Positions 9,323 to 18,462 of a stretch of DNA of 64,000 nucleotides are shown one piece after another. Within the stretch, counting starts at the first letter, position 1. Each line of letters begins with the position of its first letter. Where the stretch lies: the NCBI RefSeq assembly GCF_027923225.1, contig NZ_BSDI01000004.1:307276-371275 (forward strand), written 5' to 3'. A program made the position numbers and the translations under genes. A model generated the notes under the pieces. It did no database searches, was not told the origin of the DNA, and worked only from the letters and a program-made list of their open reading frames with translations. Origin of the DNA: Phytohabitans aurantiacus. Lineage in GTDB: Bacteria; Actinomycetota; Actinomycetes; Mycobacteriales; Micromonosporaceae.

Positions 9323-10093
9323 CTAGCGCGGGCCGTCCGGACGGGCCGATGTCGTGCTCTCCGGCCGGGGGTCGCGGTCGCCGGTCGGACCATCATCCTG
9401 GCCGCCCGGCCGATCCCCATCCGGACGGTCGGTGGAGCGCGGCGACGGGGTGCCGCTGGGCGTACCGCTCGGCCGGTCCTTCGGAGAAGCGCTGGGCCAC
9501 CTGCGGAGCAGGTCGTCGCAGAACCTGTCCGCCCTGTCGCGGTCCTTCCCACCCGCGCGGTCGGCGAGTTCGTTGAACCGCTTGTCGTCGAGCGCGGCCT
9601 TGCGGTGGTCGCGGTCCCGCCCGATGTACTCGTGGCACAGCCTGACCAGACCCTCGGGACGAGCGGCGTGATCGGGACGCGGCGACGGCGTACCGGTCGG
9701 CTTGGTGGTCGGGCGCGGGCTTTCCGTACGAGGGCCGCCGAAGCCGGCGAACCCGAGCGGGCCCGAGCCACTCGTGGACGTGGCCGCGACGGCGACGCCG
9801 CCCACGCCCAGAACCGCGGCGCACACCGCGGCGACCTTCACGGTGACGATCTTTGCCAGTGCTGTCTTGAACATCGATTGCCTCTGCGCTTGGGAGTCAG
9901 GGTCGACCTGAGCCGCCCGGAACGCGGCCATCGCGGCCGCCTCCCCGATCACCGGTCCACCGGAATGCGGCGCGGCCGCTGCCGCCAGCAGGTCGGCGAG
10001 CCGGCGATGGCCGGTTTCTCGCGCGTCCCCACCACCGCGGAGCAGCCGTTCGGCGCTCGCGCGGTCAATCCGGTTTCCTCGGTTCGTGCTCAT
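9323..10093 (-). CDS. Single-pass membrane protein, probable anti-sigma factor of the adjacent ECF sigma
   Basis: 256 residues. A cytoplasmic N-terminus (~1-76) of helical character is followed by one transmembrane segment (~80-104), a Pro/Arg/Thr-rich linker, a small Cys-containing region (LCHEYIGRD; RFCDDLL) and a low-complexity tail rich in Pro, Asp, Arg and Gly. The ATG overlaps the sigma-factor stop (ATGA), so the pair is coupled. That arrangement is typical of ECF sigma/anti-sigma pairs, but no zinc-binding HxxxCxxC motif is visible, so the anti-sigma role rests on context and topology. Confidence 0.55.
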   Translation of the reverse strand: MSTNRGNRIDRASAERLLRGGGDARETGHRRLADLLAAAAAPHSGGPVIGEAAAMAAFRAAQVDPDSQAQRQSMFKTALAKIVTVKVAAVCAAVLGVGGVAVAATSTSGSGPLGFAGFGGPRTESPRPTTKPTGTPSPRPDHAARPEGLVRLCHEYIGRDRDHRKAALDDKRFNELADRAGGKDRDRADRFCDDLLRRWPSASPKDRPSGTPSGTPSPRSTDRPDGDRPGGQDDGPTGDRDPRPESTTSARPDGPR

Positions 10094-10695
10094 GTCACCT
10101 CCTTCAGCGTCGGCGGTTCGTTTTCTGTCACATCGGGTCCGAGCAGCTCAGCCAGGCGCTTCAAACCTCGGTACGTGGCGGTGCGCACGGCGCCCGATCG
10201 CTTGCCCAGTACGCGGCCGGCGGCTTGCGCGTCGAGCCCCAGTACCGCCCGCAGCAGCACCGCCTCCGCTTGGTCGCGCGGCAGTTGGGCGATGAGCGCG
10301 ACAGCGTCACCGGTGGCCACCGAATCGAGCGCCTCTGCCGCGGTGTCGTGGTCGCTGGTCAGCTCGGCGAAATGCTCGGCCGGCGCGGCCACCGAGGGGC
10401 GCCGGCGCGCACTGCGAAGGTGGTCCATCGCACGGTGCCGCGCGATCGTGACCGCCCAACCCCGAAACTTGTCCCAGTCACCGCGGAACCGGCCGAGGTC
10501 GCGCGCGATCTGCAACCACGCTTCGGAGGCGACGTCCTCGGCGTCGTCGTTCACCAGCACGCGCAGGTATCGCAGCAGTACGGGCTGCAGTGTCCGGTAC
10601 ACGGTCTGGAACGCCGACTCGTCGCCGCGCTGGGCGGCGACGACGAGCGCGTTCAGGTCACGCGCGGCATGGAGGTCCGCCTCCAGCACATCCAT
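10090..10695 (-). CDS. ECF-type RNA polymerase sigma factor
   Basis: 201 residues. Region 2 spans about residues 22-95 and contains DDAEDVASEAWLQIAR and the recognition-helix-like WAVTIARHRAMDHLR; region 4 spans about 130-190 with the helix-turn-helix AGRVLGKRSGAVRTATYRG. There is no region 1.1 or 3, as expected for an extracytoplasmic-function sigma factor. ECF factors direct polymerase to a small regulon on release from an anti-sigma factor; the coupled membrane protein downstream is the likely controller. A hairpin lies 70 nt upstream, separating this unit from the decayed gene behind it. Confidence 0.9.
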   Translation of the reverse strand: MDVLEADLHAARDLNALVVAAQRGDESAFQTVYRTLQPVLLRYLRVLVNDDAEDVASEAWLQIARDLGRFRGDWDKFRGWAVTIARHRAMDHLRSARRRPSVAAPAEHFAELTSDHDTAAEALDSVATGDAVALIAQLPRDQAEAVLLRAVLGLDAQAAGRVLGKRSGAVRTATYRGLKRLAELLGPDVTENEPPTLKEVT

Positions 10696-10765
10696 CAGGC
10701 GCGACCTCCACGACGTAGCCCTCCTCCTACAGCGCCACCGCCCCCAAAAACGTCACACCCTCGAC

Positions 10766-10811
10766 GCTGTGAACGTTTCGGGTGGCTATGGCAGCCCAAA
10801 ACGTTCACAGC
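10766..10811 (-). terminator. Hairpin terminator of the decayed AbiEi/DUF559 gene
   Basis: A perfect 13-nt inverted repeat, GCTGTGAACGTTT at 10766-10778 and its complement at 10799-10811, encloses a 20-nt loop that can pair further. It overlaps the stop of the minus-strand pseudogene and precedes the sigma-factor gene. There is no T-tract, as is common in high-GC actinobacteria. Confidence 0.6.
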
Positions 10812-11612
10812 TCGGCCACTTCAAGTGCGGCGCGGATCTGCGCCGCGACAACATCGGGGCGGTTGCGCACCTCGAAAGCGGCAAACCGCAGAATACGGTC
10901 ACCCGCAATCCACACGTCGTTCTGCCGGCGCATATCCGCCGCCCAATGCCGCACGTCCATGTGATGGGCGCCGTCCACCTCGACGTGGACTCGCCGCTCA
11001 CGCCAATACGCGTCGAGGTAGCGGATCCGACCGCTGGCGTCCGTGCGGCGTTCTTGGAGATCCGGTATCGGAAGCCCATAGCGCCGACACAACCTCACGA
11101 GGTCGATCTCCGACAGCGCTTCAGCGCCGCCCTCAAGATCAGATATGGTCGCCGCCATCAAGCTGCGGCGGCGCACATTGCACATCGCGTCCAGGGCTTC
11201 GCGAAGCTCCGCCGGCGTGACGCGGCGTTGCTGGTACGCGGCAGCGAGCACCGATTGCGCGTCGGCGTCGAAGCGCATCCACTGCGCCGCGTCGACCGTA
11301 TGGGACCAGCACGTCCACCGGGTCATACCGCCACTTGCCCCGCAAACCGCCCGCCCAGGCCGCCGCTAGACCCGCGAGGAGGGCCCCCTCACCCGCGGCG
11401 AGCACCGCCACCCACCACTGCTGTTCCCGGGTGACCGGCCCGGCCCCGGATATCAACACACCGCGGCACACGCGCCGCCATCGGCCGGTCGCGAGCAGGT
11501 GACGTACGCGGGCGCGCCCCAGTTCGGCCAGCGCCTGCCGTGTTGTGATTACGCCGGATTGGTGGAACAGGAGCCAGTCCAGGGTGCTGGCGTCGTCCTT
11601 GGGTAATCCCAC
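10805..11612 (-). pseudogene. Decayed AbiEi-antitoxin/DUF559-type protein (internal deletion with frameshift)
   Basis: Two fragments in different frames make one family member. The 5' part (11612 to about 11305) encodes an AbiEi-like N-terminal winged helix (VITTRQALAELGRARVRHLL, RRVCRGVLISG) up to VDVLVP. The 3' part (about 11300 to 10805) resumes at TVDAAQWMRF and contains the Vsr/DUF559-like core (RVHVEVDGAHHM, RRQNDVWIAGDRILRF). Intact relatives, as I recall them, have some 40-50 residues between these two points; here they are directly adjacent and out of frame, so a deletion with frameshift is the simplest reading. The GTG start at 11612 lies 41 nt after the ureohydrolase stop. An intact protein would be about 300 residues. 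Confidence 0.7.
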
Positions 11613-11652
11613 ACCGCAATCTCACTCGGCTGGGAGCGGCGCCGCTGCCCCG

Positions 11653-12654
11653 TCAGCGGCCGTCGAGCAAGGGCTGGTGCGGGTCCCAGGGGATACCGGT
11701 GCGGCGGCGGGCGATCGCGGAGAGGGCTTCGAGTACCACGCGGTTGCCCAGGTACGCGGTCACGTCTGCCTGGTCGTACGGCGGTGCCACCTCGACGATG
11801 TCGACGCCCACGATCGGCAGTTCGTAGCAGCAGCGGCGGACGGCGTCGAGCAGCTGCCGGCCCGTGAACCCGCCCGGCTCGGGGGTGCCGGTGCCGGGCG
11901 CCATGCCGGGGTCGACCACGTCGATGTCGACGGACAGGAACACGCCGTCGCAGTCGTCGACGGCGATGGCGTACGCCTCGGTCAGGCACTCGTCGAGGCC
12001 GCGCGCCACGATCTCGGTCATCTCGTACGAGCGCATGCGCTGCTCGGCCATCCAGGACAGCGTCTCGGGCTCTGGCCAGTACCCGCGCAGGCCGATCTGG
12101 AGGAACCGGTCGCCGCGTACCGCGCCGGATTCGATGAGCCGCCGCATCGGCTGGCCGTGGCCGTACAGCGAGCCGAAGGCGGTGTGGCCGGTGTCGGCGT
12201 GCGCGTCGAAGTGCACCATCGACACCCGGCCGAACCCGAGGTGCCGGGCCACCCCGGTCGCGTCCGGCAGCGCGATGGAGTGGTCGCCGCCGAGGATGAC
12301 GGGGATCGCCCCGCTGGTGGCAACCGCCGCGACGGCCTCCTCCAGCGCGTGGAGCGACCGCTCGATGTCGCCGGCGAACATCTCGACGTCGCCCGCGTCG
12401 TACACGCGCAGGTCGCGCAGGGCGTCGACGCGCAGGGCGAGAGACGGGCGGGAGCCGTCGTGGGGCAGATAGCACGCCTGCCGGAGAGCCGATGGGCCGA
12501 AGCGGGTGCCGGGGCGGTGCGAGGTGCCGCCGTCGAAGGGCGCGCCCACGATGACGACGTCGGCGTCGGCGTACGACGCGGTGTCGGTGAGGTCGCAACG
12601 GTCGACGCCCAGGAACGTCAGGTCCGGCCCGTACATGGCTCCGTATCGGCTCAC
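11653..12654 (-). CDS. speB: Agmatinase/ureohydrolase family protein
   Basis: 333 residues. The metal-binding motifs of the arginase/agmatinase fold are in order: GGDHS (about 122-126), FDAHADT (149-155) and SVDIDVVDP (241-249). Agmatinases hydrolyse agmatine to putrescine and urea using two manganese ions; other guanidino substrates are possible for this family. The GTG at 12654 was chosen because it overlaps the upstream stop as GTGA and has AGGAG just before it; an ATG at 12672 would overlap by 22 nt. It is the last gene of the polyamine operon, which supports a putrescine-forming role. Confidence 0.8.
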   Translation of the reverse strand: MSRYGAMYGPDLTFLGVDRCDLTDTASYADADVVIVGAPFDGGTSHRPGTRFGPSALRQACYLPHDGSRPSLALRVDALRDLRVYDAGDVEMFAGDIERSLHALEEAVAAVATSGAIPVILGGDHSIALPDATGVARHLGFGRVSMVHFDAHADTGHTAFGSLYGHGQPMRRLIESGAVRGDRFLQIGLRGYWPEPETLSWMAEQRMRSYEMTEIVARGLDECLTEAYAIAVDDCDGVFLSVDIDVVDPGMAPGTGTPEPGGFTGRQLLDAVRRCCYELPIVGVDIVEVAPPYDQADVTAYLGNRVVLEALSAIARRRTGIPWDPHQPLLDGR

Positions 12655-13853
12655 CGCTCCTGCATACCCCATGGGGAGCCGTATTCGGTGAGCAGATCCA
12701 GAAATGGGCGCGGCTCGAAAGCCTCGGGGCCGAGCACACCGGCGCCGGACCAGGTGCCCGAAGCGAGCAACTCGAGGGCGATCACCGGGTTGACGGCGGT
12801 CTGCCACACGACCGCCTGGTGGCCGTACTCCGCCATCGACCACTCGTTGTCGACGACGTGGTACAGGTACACCTCGCGCGGGGTGCCAGCCGGTGAGGTG
12901 CCGCGCACCCACGTACCGGCGCAGGTCTTGCCGCGCATGCGGTCGCCGAGCGTCGCCGGGTCGGGCAGGCAGGCGGCCACGACGTCGCGCGGCGCGACCG
13001 AAACGCCACCCACGCGCACCGGCTCGGTGCCGTCGAGGCCGAGCTTGTGCAGGGTACGCAGGACGTCGATGAACTCTGTGCCAAGGCCGTACTTGAACGT
13101 GACCCGGCTGGCCTTGACCCAGCGCGGGATCAGCAGCACCTCTTCGTGCTCGACGTTGACGCACTCGACCGGCCCGATGCCCTCGGGAAAGTCGAACACC
13201 TCGGGCTCGGAGAACGGCTCGGTGGTGTGCCAGCCACGCACGGCGTCCCAGATGACGGGCGGGTTCAGGCACTCCTCGATGGTCGTCCAGATCGAAAATG
13301 ACGGTGCGAAGTCGTAGCCGTCGACGACGAGGTTGGCACCGTCGCGCACCCCGATCTCGTCGATGGTGGCGAAGAGTTCGTCGGCGGCGTACCGGGCGAA
13401 GACGTCGGACAGGCCCGGCTCGACGCCGATGCCTACGAGCGCCAGCCGTCCGGCGGTTTCCCATGCTTCCGCCTGGGCGAACTGCGCGTCGCCCAGCTTG
13501 ACGCCGCACTCCTCGTGGGGGCGGTCGGGGTGCGGGCGGGACAGCGACATCGCCATGTCGAGGTAGTGCGCACCCGCTTGGAAAGCGCCCTCGAAGATGG
13601 GCATGACGAACCGCGGGTCGACCGCGTTGAGCACGTGCGTGATCCGGTGCTCCCGGCACAGTGCCGCCACCGCACCGGCCGACGAGGCGTCGACCTGCGC
13701 CGGGATGAACCGGTCGTCCACTGTGGAAGCGGCACGGCCGGCGCGAGCCGGATCGTAGTCGGCCACGACGACCGACTCGAAGAACGACCGCCTCGCGGCG
13801 ATCGATACCACCGCCGAACCGACCCCGCCGGCGCCGAGCACGAGGATGCGCAT
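12651..13853 (-). CDS. Saccharopine dehydrogenase-like protein, candidate carboxynorspermidine dehydrogenase
   Basis: 400 residues. An N-terminal Rossmann motif VLGAGGVGSA (residues 4-13) is followed by the catalytic and dimer domain of the saccharopine dehydrogenase family. The length matches carboxy(nor)spermidine dehydrogenases, which reductively condense a diamine with aspartate semialdehyde. The ATG shares one base with the upstream permease stop (TGATG), and the ureohydrolase follows with a 4-nt overlap. Location inside a polyamine transport operon favours a polyamine substrate over lysine metabolism. No carboxyspermidine decarboxylase gene is in the window, so the pathway is not complete here. 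Confidence 0.65.
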   Translation of the reverse strand: MRILVLGAGGVGSAVVSIAARRSFFESVVVADYDPARAGRAASTVDDRFIPAQVDASSAGAVAALCREHRITHVLNAVDPRFVMPIFEGAFQAGAHYLDMAMSLSRPHPDRPHEECGVKLGDAQFAQAEAWETAGRLALVGIGVEPGLSDVFARYAADELFATIDEIGVRDGANLVVDGYDFAPSFSIWTTIEECLNPPVIWDAVRGWHTTEPFSEPEVFDFPEGIGPVECVNVEHEEVLLIPRWVKASRVTFKYGLGTEFIDVLRTLHKLGLDGTEPVRVGGVSVAPRDVVAACLPDPATLGDRMRGKTCAGTWVRGTSPAGTPREVYLYHVVDNEWSMAEYGHQAVVWQTAVNPVIALELLASGTWSGAGVLGPEAFEPRPFLDLLTEYGSPWGMQER

Positions 13854-14662
13854 CAGACGGCCACCGCCCGGCGCCGCCGGACCATCGTGCCGAGCACGAG
13901 CAGCAGCGATACCAGGAACATGGCGGTGCCGACCACGTTCACCTGCGGCGGGATGCCCCGCTGGGAGGCGCCCCACACGTACATGGGGAACGTGACCGTG
14001 GTGCCCGAGTTGAAGTTCGTGATGATGAAGTCGTCGAACGAGAGCGAGAACGCCAGCAGCGCGCCCGCCACGATCCCCGGAAACGCCAGCGGCAGCGTGA
14101 CGCGGCGGAACGTCTGCCACTCGCTGGCGTACAGGTCCATCGCCGCCTCCTCCAGCCGGGTGTCCAAACCGGACAGCCGCGCCTTGACGGTCACCACGAC
14201 GAACGAGACGCAGAACATGACGTGGGCGATGACGACGGTCCAGAAGCCCAGCGGCACGCCCCCGGCCACGAAAAGGGCGAGCAGCGACGAGCCCATCACC
14301 ACCTCGGGCGTAGCCATCGGCAGGAAGATGAGCAGGTTGGTGGCGCCCCGGCCACGGAAGCGGTGCCGCACCATGGCGAACGCCATCAGCGTGCCCAGCA
14401 GGGTCGCCACGACGGTGGCCACGAATCCAATCTGGACGCTGCGCACGACCGCGTCGCACATGTCGCCGGGACCGCACGGGTTCTTCCAGTTGTCCAGGGT
14501 GAACTCGTTGAAGTCGTACGAGAGGCGGCTCGACGGCCGGTTGAACGACAGCCCGACCACAACGGCGATCGGCAGAAAAAGGTATCCGAGGACGAAGACC
14601 CCGGTGGCGAGAATCCAGTGGTCGGCGATCCAGCGCCCGAGCCGCTGCAGGGTACGGTGCAT
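13853..14662 (-). CDS. potC: Polyamine ABC transporter permease, PotC type
   Basis: 269 residues with about six hydrophobic segments and the permease EAA-like loop EEAAMDLYASEWQTFRRVTLPLAFPG (split: EEAAMDLYAS near 159, LPLAFPG near 178) that docks on the ATPase. It resembles the PotC/PotI subunit of spermidine/putrescine importers. It shares a single base with each flanking gene in the operon potD-potA-potB-potC, the order expected for this transporter class. Confidence 0.85.
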   Translation of the reverse strand: MHRTLQRLGRWIADHWILATGVFVLGYLFLPIAVVVGLSFNRPSSRLSYDFNEFTLDNWKNPCGPGDMCDAVVRSVQIGFVATVVATLLGTLMAFAMVRHRFRGRGATNLLIFLPMATPEVVMGSSLLALFVAGGVPLGFWTVVIAHVMFCVSFVVVTVKARLSGLDTRLEEAAMDLYASEWQTFRRVTLPLAFPGIVAGALLAFSLSFDDFIITNFNSGTTVTFPMYVWGASQRGIPPQVNVVGTAMFLVSLLLVLGTMVRRRRAVAV

Positions 14663-15525
14663 CAGACCACCTCGTCCGTGCCGGCTCGTTTGATGTAGAC
14701 GAAGACGATCGCCAGGATCGCGGCCATCAGGATGAACGACAGCGCGGCCGCCTGCGGATAGTCGAGGCGTACGAGGAACGCCGAGTCGATGACGTTGCCG
14801 ATCATGTACTCGTTGGGTGTGCCGAGCAGCTCGGCGTTGATGTAGTCGCCGGCCGCGGGAATGAACGTCAGCAGCGTGCCGGCGACCAGGCCGGGCATCG
14901 ACAGCGGCAGGGTCACCTTGGCGAAGGCGCGGGCCGGGCTCGCGTACAGGTCGTTCGCCGCCTCCAGCAGCCGGCCGTCGAGCCGGTCCAGATTCGCGTA
15001 CAGCGGCAGCACCATGAACGGCAGGAAGTTGTACGTGAGGCCGAGCACCACCGCGATCGGGGTGGCCAGCAACCGGCCGCTGGCGTCGAGCAGGTGCACG
15101 TCACGCAGGAAGCCAACCAGCGCACCGTTGTCCGACAGGATCGTCTTCCACGCCAGCGTGCGCACGAGGAAGCTGGTGAAGAACGGCGCGATGACGCAGA
15201 CGAGCATGAGGTTCTTCCAGCGGCCGGACTTCTGCGCGATCGCGTACGCCAGCGGGTAGCCCAGAAGCAGGCACAGCACGGTGGCGATGCCGGCGTACAC
15301 GAGCGAGCGCACGAAGTGTGGCCAGTACTGGGAAAGGGCGTCGGCGTAATTGCCGAACGCCCACGTCATCGCGTAGCCCTGTTCGAGGGAGCCGCTCGGG
15401 TCGTAGAGGCTGGTGACACCCAGCTGGAAGATGGGCACCGCGAAGAAGAGCAGCAACCAGAGGCCGCCGGGAAGGATCAGCAGGTACGGCGAGAGCCGGC
15501 CGCGTCGACGGGAGAGCGTGCTCAT
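14662..15525 (-). CDS. potB: Polyamine ABC transporter permease, PotB type
   Basis: 287 residues with about six membrane segments. The EAA-type loop reads LEAANDLYASPARAFAKV followed by TLPLSMPG. It resembles PotB/PotH and pairs with the downstream PotC-type permease to form the membrane channel. Its start overlaps the potA-like stop by 4 nt (ATGA) and its stop shares one base with the next start, so translation of the transporter subunits is tightly linked. Confidence 0.85.
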   Translation of the reverse strand: MSTLSRRRGRLSPYLLILPGGLWLLLFFAVPIFQLGVTSLYDPSGSLEQGYAMTWAFGNYADALSQYWPHFVRSLVYAGIATVLCLLLGYPLAYAIAQKSGRWKNLMLVCVIAPFFTSFLVRTLAWKTILSDNGALVGFLRDVHLLDASGRLLATPIAVVLGLTYNFLPFMVLPLYANLDRLDGRLLEAANDLYASPARAFAKVTLPLSMPGLVAGTLLTFIPAAGDYINAELLGTPNEYMIGNVIDSAFLVRLDYPQAAALSFILMAAILAIVFVYIKRAGTDEVV

Positions 15526-16643
15526 GGCACCGGCTCCAGCAGCGGCTGGGTCGCGTCACCCGCACCGGGCTCGCGGCGCAGCAGGAAGGCGTGGCGGGGG
15601 TGCCAGTACGCGGCCACGTCGGCGCCGAGCGGGATCTGCTCGGTCACCCCGCTGTTGGGCGCGAATACCGACAGCTCGGTGCCCCAGGCGGTTCGCACGA
15701 GGTACTGCGTGCTGACGCCCACATAGGACGAATCCGTGACCACGCCGGTGACGTATTGATGGCCAGCCGGAACCTCGTCCACCAACGCCGCCAGGCGGAG
15801 CTTCTCTGGGCGTACTCCTAAATAGACGGACCCCGCGTCGGCCCGGCAGCGGCCGGCGGGCAGCGAGAAACGACTGCCGTATGCCGTCACTTCCACGTCG
15901 TCGCCGGCCTTTCCGGCGACGTCTCCCGCGAGCAGGTTGGACTGCCCGAGGAAGTTGGCGACGAACGGACTCGCCGGGTATTCGTACAGCTCGGCCGGCG
16001 CGCCGAGCTGCTCGATCCTGCCGGCGTTCATCACCGCGACCGTGTCAGCCATCGTCATGGCCTCTTCCTGGTCGTGGGTGACGTGCACGAACGTGAGCCC
16101 CACCTCGGTCTGGATGCGTTTGAGCTCGATCTGCATCTGCCGGCGCAGCTTGAGGTCGAGCGCGCCGAGCGGCTCGTCGAGCAGGAGCACCTGCGGCTCG
16201 TTGATGAGCGCGCGGGCCAGCGCTACCCGCTGCTGCTGGCCGCCGGAGAGCTGGGCGGGGCGGCGCTTGCCGTACCCGTCGAGCTGCACCAGAGACAGCA
16301 TGCGCGCGACGCGCCCCGCCACGTCGCGGACGCCGCGCCGCCGCAGTCCAAATGCGACGTTCTCGAAGATGTCGAGGTGCGGAAAGAGCGCGTAGCTCTG
16401 GAAGACCGTGTTGACCGGCCGTTTGTAGGGTCGCAGGCGGCTGATGTCTTGGCCGTCGAGCAGCACCTGGCCGGTCGTCGGCTCTTCCAGGCCGGCCACC
16501 ATGCGCAGTGTCGTGGTCTTGCCGCAGCCGGAAGCGCCGAGCAGGGCGAAGAACGAGCCCTGCGGCACGGTGAGGCTGAGGTCGTCGACCGCTGTGAAGA
16601 TGCCGAACTGCTTGGTCAGATTGACCAGCCGAAGGTCGCCCAT
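15522..16643 (-). CDS. potA: Polyamine ABC transporter ATP-binding protein, PotA type
   Basis: 373 residues. Walker A GASGCGKTT at 36-44, Q-loop FQSYALFPH near 81-89, signature LSGGQQQR at 132-139 and Walker B VLLLDEP at 152-158 are all intact. The C-terminal ~120 residues form a TOBE-like regulatory domain typical of PotA. It energises polyamine uptake from the cytoplasmic side. It begins 2 nt after the binding-protein gene and overlaps the first permease gene by 4 nt. Confidence 0.9.
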   Translation of the reverse strand: MGDLRLVNLTKQFGIFTAVDDLSLTVPQGSFFALLGASGCGKTTTLRMVAGLEEPTTGQVLLDGQDISRLRPYKRPVNTVFQSYALFPHLDIFENVAFGLRRRGVRDVAGRVARMLSLVQLDGYGKRRPAQLSGGQQQRVALARALINEPQVLLLDEPLGALDLKLRRQMQIELKRIQTEVGLTFVHVTHDQEEAMTMADTVAVMNAGRIEQLGAPAELYEYPASPFVANFLGQSNLLAGDVAGKAGDDVEVTAYGSRFSLPAGRCRADAGSVYLGVRPEKLRLAALVDEVPAGHQYVTGVVTDSSYVGVSTQYLVRTAWGTELSVFAPNSGVTEQIPLGADVAAYWHPRHAFLLRREPGAGDATQPLLEPVP

Positions 16644-16645
16644 GC

Positions 16646-17854
16646 CTACGACCCGATGGCTTGCTGGAACTTCTGCGTGTACGTGCGTTCCTGTGCCTCG
16701 TCAAGGGCCATGAATGCCTTGGTGCGGCCGAGCGTGGCGGCGTCCGGGAAGATGAGCGGGTTCGTCGCCAGCTCCGGGTCGATCTTGGTGATCTCTTCCT
16801 GGGCACCCTGGACCGGACAGATGTAGTTGACGTACGCGGCCAGTTCGGCCGCCACCGCCGGCTCGTAGTAATAGTTCATGAGCTTTTCGGCGTTTGCCTT
16901 GTGGGTGGCCTTGTTGGGCACCAACATGTTGTCGGACCAGAGCATGACGCCCGAGTCCGGCGCCACAAACTGGATTTTCTCGTTTTCGGCGGTCAGCTGG
17001 AGCACGTCGCCGGACCAGGCGATGCACGCCGCGATGTCGCCCTTGGCCAGGTCGGGCGCGTAGTCGTTGCCCGTGAACCGGCGGATCTGCCCGGACGCCA
17101 CCGCGCGCTTCAGCTTCTCCAGGGCGTCGTCGAACTGCGCCTCGGTGAACTTGTTGGGATCGTGCCCGTTCGACAGTAGGAGCAGGCCCATCGTGTCGCG
17201 CATCTCGGTCAGGCAGGTCACCTTACCCTTGAGGTCGGCGCGGGTGAGCAGCTCGTCGACGGTGCGCACCTCGCCGGTCACGGCGCCGTTGTACGCGATG
17301 CCGCTCAGCCCGGACTGCCACGGCACGGCGTGCTCGTCGCCTGAGTCGAACGACCGGCCGCGCAGCGACGGGAGCAGGTTGGCCTGGACGTTGGGGATCG
17401 CGGCCTTGTCGAGCTTCTGGATCCAGCCGAGCCGGATCACGCGCCCGGCCATCCAGTCGGTCAGCACGAAGATGTCGCGGCCCGTCGACTGGCAGTTGGC
17501 GAGCTGGTTCCGGACCTTGCCGAAGAACTCGTCGTTGTCGTTGACGTCTTCGGTGTAGGTGACCTGGATGCCCGTGCTGCTCTGGAATGCTTCGAGGGTG
17601 GGTCGCTTGGACTCGTCTTTCTCGTCGACGTCCATGTACTGCGGCCAGTTGGAGAACGCGAGCTTCTTCTCGGTGCTGGAGAGGTCGTCGCTGACGCAGC
17701 TAGCCTCTGACTGCTTGGTGCCCTCGGTGCCGCAGGCGGCGAGCGTGCCCCCGGCGGCGACGGCGAGGGCACCTTTCATCAGGGTGCGCCGCCTGACGGC
17801 GGCGAGTAAGGAGGCGACTTCTGGTGACGGAGAGCGATGGTGGGGGTAGCGCAT
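16646..17854 (-). CDS. potD: Polyamine-binding lipoprotein, PotD type
   Basis: 402 residues from the ATG at 17854, chosen for its upstream GGGAG; a longer frame to 17947 has no ribosome site. The N-terminus carries a twin-arginine-like RRRTLMKG (21-28), a hydrophobic stretch and a lipobox ending at Cys41 (TLAAC), so export by Tat and lipid anchoring are likely. The rest resembles PotD/PotF periplasmic binding proteins (FSNWPQYMD near the mature N-terminus, LMNYYYEPAVAAE near the C-terminus). First gene of the uptake operon, divergent from the Lrp-type regulator. Confidence 0.88.
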   Translation of the reverse strand: MRYPHHRSPSPEVASLLAAVRRRTLMKGALAVAAGGTLAACGTEGTKQSEASCVSDDLSSTEKKLAFSNWPQYMDVDEKDESKRPTLEAFQSSTGIQVTYTEDVNDNDEFFGKVRNQLANCQSTGRDIFVLTDWMAGRVIRLGWIQKLDKAAIPNVQANLLPSLRGRSFDSGDEHAVPWQSGLSGIAYNGAVTGEVRTVDELLTRADLKGKVTCLTEMRDTMGLLLLSNGHDPNKFTEAQFDDALEKLKRAVASGQIRRFTGNDYAPDLAKGDIAACIAWSGDVLQLTAENEKIQFVAPDSGVMLWSDNMLVPNKATHKANAEKLMNYYYEPAVAAELAAYVNYICPVQGAQEEITKIDPELATNPLIFPDAATLGRTKAFMALDEAQERTYTQKFQQAIGS

Positions 17855-17943
17855 CGACGGCTCCCATGGTTGCGCGGTGAGACGCCGATCCTGACATGGT
17901 GACCATCGCCTCACAAGGGATTCCGTCGTAGATCTATGATTCT

Positions 17944-17958
17944 GCAACGAAATACGTT
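17944..17958. promoter_or_regulatory. Candidate Lrp-family operator upstream of the regulator and divergent pot operon
   Basis: The 10-mer GCAACGAAAT (17944-17953) sits within an inverted half-site pair AACG-N5-CGTT (17946-17958). The same 10-mer occurs on the opposite strand in the next intergenic region (18463-18472), in front of the aminotransferase gene. Both regions flank the Lrp-type gene, so autoregulation and control of its neighbours through this motif is a plausible inference. Confidence 0.4.
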
Positions 17959-17988
17959 AGTAACATCGACCCCACGGAAAGGTGCGGC

Positions 17989-18456
17989 ATGGTTCGCGAG
18001 GGAGCCAGCCACGCGCTGCTCGACGACATCGCCAAGCAGATCATCGAGCAGCTTCAGGAGGACGGGCGGCGCCCGTACGCCACGATCGGCAAGGCGGTCG
18101 GCCTGTCCGAGGCGGCGGTCCGGCAGCGGGTGCAGCGGCTGCTCGACGCCGGCGTCATGCAGATCGTGGCGGTCACCGACCCGCTCCAGCTCGGCTTTCC
18201 GCGACAGGCCATGATCGGCCTGCGCACCACGGGCGACCTGGAGACCATCGCCGACCGGCTCGCGGAGATCGACGAGGTGGACTACGTGGTGATCACGGCC
18301 GGCTCGTTCGACCTGCTCACCGAGGTGGTCTGCCGCAACGACGACCACCTGCTGGAGATCATCAGCCGGCTCCGCGAGGTGGAGGGCGTGGTCGCGACGG
18401 AGGCCTTCGTGTATCTGAAGCTACGCAAACAGACATATACGTGGGGAACCGCCTGA
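17989..18456 (+). CDS. Lrp/AsnC family transcriptional regulator
   Basis: 155 residues. An N-terminal helix-turn-helix (IIEQLQEDGRRPYATIGKAV, then GLSEAAVRQRVQRLLDAGVM) is followed by an alpha-beta ligand-binding (RAM) domain from about residue 70. Lrp-type proteins form octamers and respond to amino acids or related amines. GGAAAGGTG lies just before the ATG. It stands between the divergent polyamine uptake operon and the aminotransferase/oxidase genes, so a polyamine or an amino acid derived from it is the likely effector. Confidence 0.9.
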   Translation: MVREGASHALLDDIAKQIIEQLQEDGRRPYATIGKAVGLSEAAVRQRVQRLLDAGVMQIVAVTDPLQLGFPRQAMIGLRTTGDLETIADRLAEIDEVDYVVITAGSFDLLTEVVCRNDDHLLEIISRLREVEGVVATEAFVYLKLRKQTYTWGTA

Positions 18457-18462
18457 CTGCGG

